Assembly (NCBI GenBank): GCA_017405115.1
Contig: JAFRBA010000222.1
Coordinates: 1 to 8,200 of the forward strand
Source: Kiritimatiellia bacterium
GTDB lineage: Bacteria > Verrucomicrobiota > Kiritimatiellia > RFP12 > UBA1067
Length of the DNA: 8,200 bases
Reading direction: 5' to 3'
Shown here: positions 1 to 4,308 of the stretch, piece after piece
Layout of the letters: every line of letters starts with the position of its first letter
Position numbering within the stretch: position 1 is the first letter of the stretch
The notes under the pieces: generated by a model
What the model was told of the DNA's origin: nothing
Seen by the model: the letters and a program-made list of their open reading frames with translations, nothing else
The model's database searches: none
Position numbers and translations under genes: made by a program

Positions 1-862
1 CACTATCGCCGCCGCGAAGCGAGATTGGCGCATCTGGTGTCGCCGAATACGGAACACGCCCAGAGAACTTGATCTTCTGCGCCTCATCCCATGGATTGGA
101 TTCGAGTTCGCTCTTTGCAAACGCCTTGAACTTGGGGTTGTTGCCGTCCGTATCGATGAAGAACACACCCTTGGCCTGCACATTTGGATCATACGTTGCC
201 GTGGCTCGCGAGACGACTCTGAGGCTGTCGTTCAGCCCGAACTTCGGATATGACGCGATGCGTTCAAGATAGCGCACTTCAGGACGGGGTTCGAGAGGCA
301 TCTTATTGGTTTCGTTCCCGTAGCGATATGCCTCGGCAAACGTTCTCTGGAAGCTGTATCGAGGCACCTTGCGCATGCGCTCCGTTGATTCCGCCCAAAA
401 GCCCCCGCCATCCGCCGCCGTCGCCGCAAGCACCTTGCCGTCGGCCACGACTTCTGCCTGAAGGAACGCGGGCTGGTCCTGAAAGTAGAAACTGTTGCAG
501 TTGTATCCGGCGGCGTCGATCTCCAGATTGTTGTGCCCCTCCCGCATCGCCGAGCCGAGAGGCCACTCATCTACCCGGAAGAACCCCTTCGGCGAACGCG
601 CAGGGCCGTAGCCCACGTGCCGCCCGTTGAGGCGGATACGGTATGTGCTCGTGCCAGTGATTCGCAAGAACGGCTTGGTGCCAGCCTCCGCCTCGAACGC
701 CGCCTTGAAGCGGACGGACGAATTCATCTCCGTGGCCTGTCCCCTGGCCCACACCGGTTCCGCTTTCTCAAACGGCGAACACGCCGCCGCGCTCCCCACA
801 TGGGCGCAAAGCGCCGCCGCTATCGCCGTCAGAACCACAAATGCGCTTCTGCCTATGTACAT
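1..862 (-). CDS. Exported GH78-like alpha-L-rhamnosidase family protein, N-terminal part (runs off left edge)
   Basis: 287 codons of a larger gene are present. I translated it from the ATG at 862, preceded 9 bases upstream by a GGAGG (872-876). Residues 1-28 form a Sec- or weakly Tat-like signal (MYIGRSAFVVLTAIAAAL..., cleavage likely near GSAAA). The mature part opens with FEKAEPVWARG and a beta-sandwich-like domain containing STYRIRLNGRHVGYGPAR (72-89), FFRVDEW (94-100), AGYNCNSFYFQDQPAFLQAE (118-137) and VPRYSFQRTF (166-175). From memory, this pattern is typical of the N-terminal sugar-binding-like domain of bacterial alpha-L-rhamnosidase-like six-hairpin glycosidases. The catalytic barrel lies outside the window, so activity cannot be judged. 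The likely role is release of terminal rhamnose from glycans outside the cytoplasm. An MBL remnant lies 19 bases upstream, mirroring the intact MBL-rhamnosidase pair at 7926-4305. The frame is open to base 1. Confidence 0.82.
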   Translation of the reverse strand, partial: MYIGRSAFVVLTAIAAALCAHVGSAAACSPFEKAEPVWARGQATEMNSSVRFKAAFEAEAGTKPFLRITGTSTYRIRLNGRHVGYGPARSPKGFFRVDEWPLGSAMREGHNNLEIDAAGYNCNSFYFQDQPAFLQAEVVADGKVLAATAADGGGFWAESTERMRKVPRYSFQRTFAEAYRYGNETNKMPLEPRPEVRYLERIASYPKFGLNDSLRVVSRATATYDPNVQAKGVFFIDTDGNNPKFKAFAKSELESNPWDEAQKIKFSGRVPYSATPDAPISLRGGDS

Positions 863-881
863 CAATTACCGCCTCCGTTAT

Positions 882-1058
882 TCACAGTTTCACCTCGCGC
901 TTGACAATCATATTCTCGTCACTGGCATCGAGAAATGCCAACGAATAGCTTTCGCCGCCGGGCGGCACGGAGAGGACGATGTGGGCAGGCTCGTATACGA
1001 CGTAGACCCCCGCCGTGCCTGCGGCCAGCGTGATGAATGACTTTCTGTTCATGCGCAT
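882..1058 (-). pseudogene. MBL-fold hydrolase remnant: leader fused in frame to the C-terminal tail
   Basis: A 58-codon ORF with a strong ribosome binding site (GGAGGAGG, 1065-1072, 6 bases from the ATG). Residues 1-17 (MRMNRKSFITLAAGTAG) look like the start of a degenerate Tat leader. Residues 22-52 match residues 403-433 of the intact MBL protein at 7926-6613 at 26 of 31 positions (AHIVLSVP, GGESYSL and DENM are shared). Everything between, including the whole metal-binding core, is absent, so this cannot be an MBL enzyme. The junction is around VYVV. The reading frame is still intact, so a short exported peptide could be made. The simplest reading is an internal deletion of an MBL gene that once preceded the rhamnosidase at 862. 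The start overlaps the 3' end of the ATPase gene by 10 bases. Confidence 0.75.
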
Positions 1059-2434
1059 CTGTTACCTCCTCCGTCAATGTTTCGCAACTCGCCAAAATAC
1101 CGCGGCAGAAGGAATGCGCACCACTGCGGGATCGTCAAGACGTTATTCATAAACCCAACATTGCCATGGACGAATTTGACGCCCCATCGAATGTCCTTGT
1201 AGTTTGAGCCGGAAATCAACGTCTTCAGACTCTTGGCCTGGTTGTTGCCTGCCTTCACCTCTATCGGGACAAGGTCGTTTCCGCAACGAACGAAGAAGTC
1301 CATCTCCAATGTCGACCCCTCTTTCTTGTAGTAGGCCAATTCGACATCTTCCTTCGCAAGTGCCTCTGCGACAATATTTTCAAACAAGCCGCCATTCCAT
1401 GTGCCGAGATTTCGTCTTTGGCGAACATCATCCTGAGCCTCTTTGTCCAGCATGGCGACGAGCAGACCGGAATCAGCAAGGTACAGTTTATAAAAATCAG
1501 GTTGGAGATGCCCTGCAATCGGAAGTTCGGGGAAGTCTAGCCGCCGACACATGTTGATGACTCCGGCATCCTTCAGCCATTCTACACAACCCCAGTAGTC
1601 CTTTGCCTTGGCATCGCGGTCAACGGTCTTCCACTGGAACTTCTTGTTTTCCTTCGCAAGTTGCGCAGGTACTGAATTGAACACGGCAAGTATCCGCACG
1701 GGATCAAGACCTTCGCAGTATTTTCTAATGTCCGCGCGATAGTCTCTGAGAATCCGCTGTTGAATGCGTAGGACCCCCTCGAATGTGCCTTTCAGGAAAT
1801 AGCTCTCGACAACGGCCGGCATGCCGCCCAGCGCGCAATAATCCATGAACAGCCGATCCATCGAATTCTTCACGGCGTCCGAGAACGGAATGCGCCGCAC
1901 AAGCGGTTCAACCATTAACGCAACCTGGTCTCTCGAATAGCCACGCGCCCACAGGAACTCCTCGAAGTCCAGAGAACGCATCTCTACGGATTCCTGAAAC
2001 CCGACGCTGATGCTCTCGATTCGTCTGTAATGAACCCCAAGCAGACTTCCGCTGGCAATCACGTCAAAACGTCCGTCCTGCGCGAAGAACTTGAATGATG
2101 TTGCGATTTCTGGGAACTCCTGAATTTCGTCGAAGAAGATCAGCGTCTCGTTGTCGACAAACCGAAATGTCGGTTCCACACTGGATATATTGCGAATGAC
2201 GCTCGCCACCGAATACCCATCGCGGACAATCACCTTAAACTCTGGACGTTCCACAAAATTTATCTCAACGACGCTTTTGTAACGTCCGTCCGCAAAGTGA
2301 CGGACACACTCCGTCTTCCCCACCTGCCGCGCCCCCTTGATAATCAGCGGCAATCTATCGTCGTTTGATTTCCAATCAACGAGATAAGCGTCGAATTTCC
2401 TCTCAAGATAAATCTCTGGCTTTTTGCTTTTCAT
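1049..2434 (-). CDS. AAA_14 / DUF4143 family ATPase (module 1)
   Basis: 461 residues, a usual length for this family. Walker A is GARQVGKT (34-41). Walker B is TLIFFDEIQ (97-105, D102 E103), followed by a sensor-like ASGS (127-130) and the family-typical LDFEEFLWA (155-163). GGMP (203-206) and YRADIRKY (232-239) follow. The C-terminal DUF4143 region has LYLADSGLL (317-325), FENIVAEAL (351-359) and EMDFFVR...PIEVKAG (377-396). The E/D/E-x-K spacing of that last motif resembles a PD-(D/E)XK fold. The molecular function of this family is unknown; a cytosolic P-loop ATPase is all that can be stated. The start sits 6 bases from a good -10 box, so the mRNA may be leaderless. The last codons (about FGELRNIDGGGN) run through a 36-bp segment that is non-coding after the other ATPase. 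Low G+C compared with the hydrolase genes suggests separate origin. Confidence 0.9.
   Translation of the reverse strand: MKSKKPEIYLERKFDAYLVDWKSNDDRLPLIIKGARQVGKTECVRHFADGRYKSVVEINFVERPEFKVIVRDGYSVASVIRNISSVEPTFRFVDNETLIFFDEIQEFPEIATSFKFFAQDGRFDVIASGSLLGVHYRRIESISVGFQESVEMRSLDFEEFLWARGYSRDQVALMVEPLVRRIPFSDAVKNSMDRLFMDYCALGGMPAVVESYFLKGTFEGVLRIQQRILRDYRADIRKYCEGLDPVRILAVFNSVPAQLAKENKKFQWKTVDRDAKAKDYWGCVEWLKDAGVINMCRRLDFPELPIAGHLQPDFYKLYLADSGLLVAMLDKEAQDDVRQRRNLGTWNGGLFENIVAEALAKEDVELAYYKKEGSTLEMDFFVRCGNDLVPIEVKAGNNQAKSLKTLISGSNYKDIRWGVKFVHGNVGFMNNVLTIPQWCAFLLPRYFGELRNIDGGGNRCA
1062..1097 (-). repeat. 36-bp module-end repeat, copy 1
   Basis: This segment matches 2701-2736 at 33 of 36 positions (mismatches at the 4th, 12th and 18th bases on the plus strand). 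On the minus strand it reads TTTTGGCGAGTTGCGAAA, then ATTGACGGAGGAGG and TAA, so it ends in the ribosome binding site of the following leader ORF. Here it also encodes the last part of the ATPase. Similarity to the other copy stops abruptly on the ATPase side, which marks a possible module boundary. Confidence 0.8.
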
Positions 2435-2440
2435 GCCGCG

Positions 2441-2470
2441 ATTATATCATATTACGCCGATAGAAATCAA
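2441..2470 (-). promoter_or_regulatory. Sigma70-like promoter for ATPase module 1, possibly leaderless
   Basis: On the minus strand a TTGATT -35 box (2465-2470) is separated by 18 bases from a perfect TATAAT -10 box (2441-2446). A TG one base upstream of the -10 gives an extended -10. Only 6 bases separate the -10 from the ATG at 2434, so transcription would begin at or very near the start codon. No Shine-Dalgarno sequence is present in that gap, which fits a leaderless mRNA. Confidence 0.6.
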
Positions 2471-2480
2471 GCGGCTCATA

Positions 2481-2560
2481 CATTTTATGAGGGACTTTAG
2501 GGCAGAACTCAACATTTTATGAGGGACTTTTAGGCACATCAGGAACTTTTTATGAGCGAC
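2481..2560. repeat. Direct repeat array A (32-33 bp period) upstream of ATPase module 1
   Basis: Two near-complete units share the identical 18-base core CATTTTATGAGGGACTTT at 2481-2498 and 2513-2530, a period of 32. A degenerate third core lies at 2546-2560 (CTTTTTATGAGCGAC, 2 mismatches over 15), offset by 33. The 14-15 bases between cores are partly similar (AGGGCAGAACTCAA, TAGGCACATCAGGAA). The array lies 10 bases beyond the promoter -35 box, on the side away from the gene, and its far end merges with the leader fragment at 2539-2697. A spacing of about three helical turns would place identical sites on one DNA face, as in iterons or operators. The sequence differs entirely from array B. 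Confidence 0.8.
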
Positions 2561-2697
2561 ATGGTACAAGCACTCCGAAGCAGAGACACTCCAGCCGCCG
2601 AACTCCGCGCATGTCCTGCCGCCGTGCGTTCCACATGGGCACAAAGCGCCGCCGCCATCGCTGCAACCCCGACAAACGCCCTTCTGTCCATGTTCAT
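2539..2697 (-). pseudogene. Truncated Tat-leader gene fragment, copy 2
   Basis: A 52-codon ORF starts at an ATG with a good ribosome binding site (GGAGGAGA, 2704-2711). It begins MNMDRRAFVGVAAMAAALCA, a twin-arginine-like leader (DRRAFVG plus a hydrophobic stretch). The DNA closely parallels the signal peptide of the rhamnosidase starting at 862: both encode AAALCAHV and then an alanine-rich end. After about residue 28 the similarity is lost, and the frame drifts through an Arg/Ser-rich tail into repeat array A, where it stops. I read this as the 5' end of an exported-protein gene whose body was removed or replaced by the array and ATPase module 1. It lies between ATPase 2 and array A and may still be translated. 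Confidence 0.65.
2666..2688. repeat. 23-bp perfect repeat within leader fragment, copy 1
   Basis: These 23 bases are identical to 4274-4296. They encode the DRRAFVG part of the two truncated leaders. Identity at third codon positions as well shows recent common origin or conversion of the leaders, in contrast with the divergent ATPase genes between them. Confidence 0.85.
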
Positions 2698-2700
2698 CAA

Positions 2701-2736
2701 TTATCTCCTCCATCAATATTTCGCAACTCGCCAAAA
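2701..2736 (-). repeat. 36-bp module-end repeat, copy 2
   Basis: Matches 1062-1097 at 33 of 36 positions. Here it is non-coding: it lies 27 bases past the ATPase 2 stop codon and ends in the ribosome binding site of leader fragment 2 (start 2697). The other copy is read as the C-terminal codons of ATPase 1. It may be either the conserved 5' untranslated region of the leader genes or the right end of an ATPase cassette. Confidence 0.8.
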
Positions 2737-2763
2737 CATCTCGAATTCTCACTTCTACAACCC

Positions 2764-4104
2764 TCACAAGCAATGTGCCATGTAGAACGGAAGATAGGTT
2801 ATGCCATTGTCAATCGCAAAGTCGCCTGTGCAGACGACATATTTGTCGCCGAGATTCGGCGGCCTGCGGTCTATTAGCCAGTCAAGAGACCTATGAACAC
2901 GAAAGCCGGAACTCTTCACCTCGATCGGACAAACCTTGATTCCTTTTCTGAAAAGGAAATCCACCTCCACCTTGGGGTTGGAGCGGGAATGGAAGAGAAG
3001 GTCGTATCCTCCGCATGTCAACGCCTGTGCAACGAAGTTCTCGAAGAACATGCCCTCGTTGATGCCAAGCTTGTCATACAAGACGCCGCGCAAGAGTCTG
3101 CCATCCACGTCATTGCCCCCCCTCATCGCCTGCGTCAGCAGCAATCCCGTGTCAAGCAGATAGCACTTGAAAAGCGAATCGTCAAGATTCATTTCAAGAC
3201 CGAGACCTGGATCTGTAGAATTATAGGCGATATTCGCCATCATTGCATCGCCGAGCCAGAGAAAGGCGTTCTCATAGCGCCGCATCCTTGCGTTGTGGTC
3301 AATATCCGCAAGGTGAAACTTCTTCTCCCTTGTGTTCAACGCCGACGGAATATGCCTGAATATTGCCCTGACCTTCGACGCATATCCACGTGCGTATTTT
3401 CCTATGTCCGCTTCATAGAGCGAAAGCACCTCGCGCTTTGCCACCTCGCACGACTCCAGCCTGTGCTCGTCGCCAAGACAATACGCCTCAAGGGACTGCG
3501 GCATCCCTCCAACGACCATATATTGGCGCGCAAGTCTCACAGACTCTTCATGAAGCCACCCAAGGGGCTTCTTTTCGCAGAAACACTCTCTGATTCGATT
3601 TGCCGTCTTCTCTGCTCCGAGAGCCCACAAAAACTCCTCGAAGTCGAGCGGATGCATTTTCATCTTGTGCTCTTCGCTTGGAATGACGATGTCCTTGACA
3701 TTTTCGTGAATTCCGAGAAGAGATCCTGTCTCAATGTAATGGTATTTTCCATGCTTCATCAGCTGCTTTATTGCCTCTCTGGCAACCGGAAACCTCTGTA
3801 CTTCGTCAAATACAATGCAACTTCTTTCGGGAATCAGCGATACGCGATGTATGGTTTGCAACCGTTCCAATACGCCTTTTATGTCGCTCTCTTCAGTAAA
3901 AGCCTTCTTGCTGTCACGGACAACTTTGTCTTTGTGCGAGAAGTCTATGAATATGAACGAATCATATTCCTTGTTCACAAATTCCGTGACAAGATGGGTT
4001 TTGCCAACTCGCCTAGCCCCCTCTATCAAAAGAGCATACTTGTCCGCAAGATTCTTCTTCCAATCAAGCATCTGCGAATAGGCCTTGCGCCTGAAATTCA
4101 CCAT
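2764..4104 (-). CDS. AAA_14 / DUF4143 family ATPase (module 2)
   Basis: 446 residues from the ATG at 4104. The frame extends 17 codons further (to 4155), but that start would lie upstream of the predicted promoter -10, and only 4104 has a ribosome binding site. Walker A is GARRVGKT (29-36) and Walker B is CIVFDEVQ (96-103, D100 E101). ETGSLLG (125-131), LDFEEFLWA (153-161), GGMP (199-202) and YEADIGKY (230-237) follow. The C-terminal DUF4143 part has CYLLDTGLL (314-322), FFENFVAQAL (353-362) and VEVDFLFR...CPIEVKSS (379-399), again with E/D/E-x-K spacing. The protein has the same domain plan as the ATPase at 2434-1049 but is clearly divergent in sequence, so it is a family relative rather than a recent duplicate. 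Function is unknown. Its C-terminus ends at YMAHCL without the extra tail seen in module 1. Confidence 0.9.
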   Translation of the reverse strand: MVNFRRKAYSQMLDWKKNLADKYALLIEGARRVGKTHLVTEFVNKEYDSFIFIDFSHKDKVVRDSKKAFTEESDIKGVLERLQTIHRVSLIPERSCIVFDEVQRFPVAREAIKQLMKHGKYHYIETGSLLGIHENVKDIVIPSEEHKMKMHPLDFEEFLWALGAEKTANRIRECFCEKKPLGWLHEESVRLARQYMVVGGMPQSLEAYCLGDEHRLESCEVAKREVLSLYEADIGKYARGYASKVRAIFRHIPSALNTREKKFHLADIDHNARMRRYENAFLWLGDAMMANIAYNSTDPGLGLEMNLDDSLFKCYLLDTGLLLTQAMRGGNDVDGRLLRGVLYDKLGINEGMFFENFVAQALTCGGYDLLFHSRSNPKVEVDFLFRKGIKVCPIEVKSSGFRVHRSLDWLIDRRPPNLGDKYVVCTGDFAIDNGITYLPFYMAHCL

Positions 4105-4108
4105 ATAG

Positions 4109-4117
4109 CCTTCCTCC
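4109..4117 (-). promoter_or_regulatory. Ribosome binding site fixing the ATPase 2 start
   Basis: GGAGGAAGG on the minus strand, with GGAGG 8 bases from the ATG at 4104. It selects this ATG over the in-frame upstream start at 4155, which has no comparable site. Confidence 0.8.
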
Positions 4118-4134
4118 TTTCTTGATTTGCGCAT

Positions 4135-4163
4135 ATTATCGCATATATCAGTCATGCCGTCAA
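4135..4163 (-). promoter_or_regulatory. Sigma70-like promoter for ATPase module 2
   Basis: On the minus strand a TTGACG -35 box (4158-4163) lies 17 bases from a GATAAT -10 box (4135-4140). The -10 is 30 bases from the start codon at 4104, leaving room for a short leader with a ribosome binding site. The first unit of repeat array B begins 6 bases beyond the -35 box, so a protein bound there could contact or block RNA polymerase. Confidence 0.65.
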
Positions 4164-4169
4164 GGGGGA

Positions 4170-4250
4170 TTTGTCACCGTCACGCCAAATTTCAAGATTG
4201 CTTTTGTCACCACTACGCCAAACTTCATTTACAAGAATGTCACGAGGCGC
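4170..4250. repeat. Direct repeat array B (33 bp period) upstream of ATPase module 2
   Basis: Unit 1 core is at 4170-4194 and unit 2 core at 4203-4227. Both read TTTGTCACC..., then ACGCCAAA and TTCA, with few mismatches and an exact 33-base period. A third, partial unit keeps TGTCAC at 4238-4243, again offset by 33, and coincides with the broken end of leader fragment 3. Unit 1 also contains GTCAC twice. Arrangement and period match array A, but the unit sequence is unrelated. This suggests a specific binding-site array for each ATPase module. Confidence 0.78.
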
Positions 4251-4308
4251 AATCGACCGCCGCCATTGCGGCTACCCCGACAAACGCCCTTCTGTCAATA
4301 TTTTTCAT
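4240..4308 (-). pseudogene. Truncated Tat-leader gene fragment, copy 3, overlapping the GH78 stop
   Basis: A 22-codon ORF, MKNIDRRAFVGVAAMAAVDC followed by AS. Its ATG shares bases with the TGA of the rhamnosidase (ATGA overlap), so it would be translationally coupled. DRRAFVGVAAMAA equals the leader at 2697 and the DNA is identical over 23 bases (4274-4296 and 2666-2688). The frame stops inside the third partial unit of repeat array B. It is most simply the 5' end of the next operon gene, cut off where ATPase module 2 was inserted or recombined. It could be a leader remnant only, with no product. Confidence 0.65.
4274..4296. repeat. 23-bp perfect repeat within leader fragment, copy 2
   Basis: Identical to 2666-2688, encoding the shared DRRAFVG leader segment. 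The two copies are separated by the whole of ATPase module 2, so homologous recombination between them could excise that module. Confidence 0.85.

Noticed and set aside
232..570. 112-codon and 87-codon minus-strand frames in the left region
   Set aside because: They are shadow frames of the rhamnosidase N-terminal region, which is open from 862 to base 1 in a third frame with recognisable family sequence.
2481..2560. Possible CRISPR array
   Set aside because: There are only two good units and one decayed one, the intervening bases are partly similar rather than unique spacers, and no cas gene is nearby. The same applies to 4170-4250.
2447..2773. 108-codon minus-strand frame crossing the ATPase 2 stop, the leader fragment and array A
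   Set aside because: It reads the leader in a shifted frame and translates the DNA repeats. The upstream-most start is a TTG without a supported binding site. The Tat-like leader frame from 2697 explains the region better.
2893..4125. 410-codon plus-strand open frame
   Set aside because: It is antisense to nearly the whole of ATPase 2, whose Walker motifs and DUF4143 region are intact. No ribosome binding site or family pattern supports it.
4105..4155. Longer start for ATPase 2 adding 17 residues
   Set aside because: The extra codons lie over the predicted promoter -10 and spacer, and have no ribosome binding site. GGAGGAAGG points to the ATG at 4104, which also matches the normal family start just before the Walker A region.
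1049..4308. Insertion sequence or transposon carrying the ATPases
   Set aside because: No transposase, integrase or terminal inverted repeats are visible, and I found no convincing target-site duplication at the module edges. The mobile nature remains only an inference.
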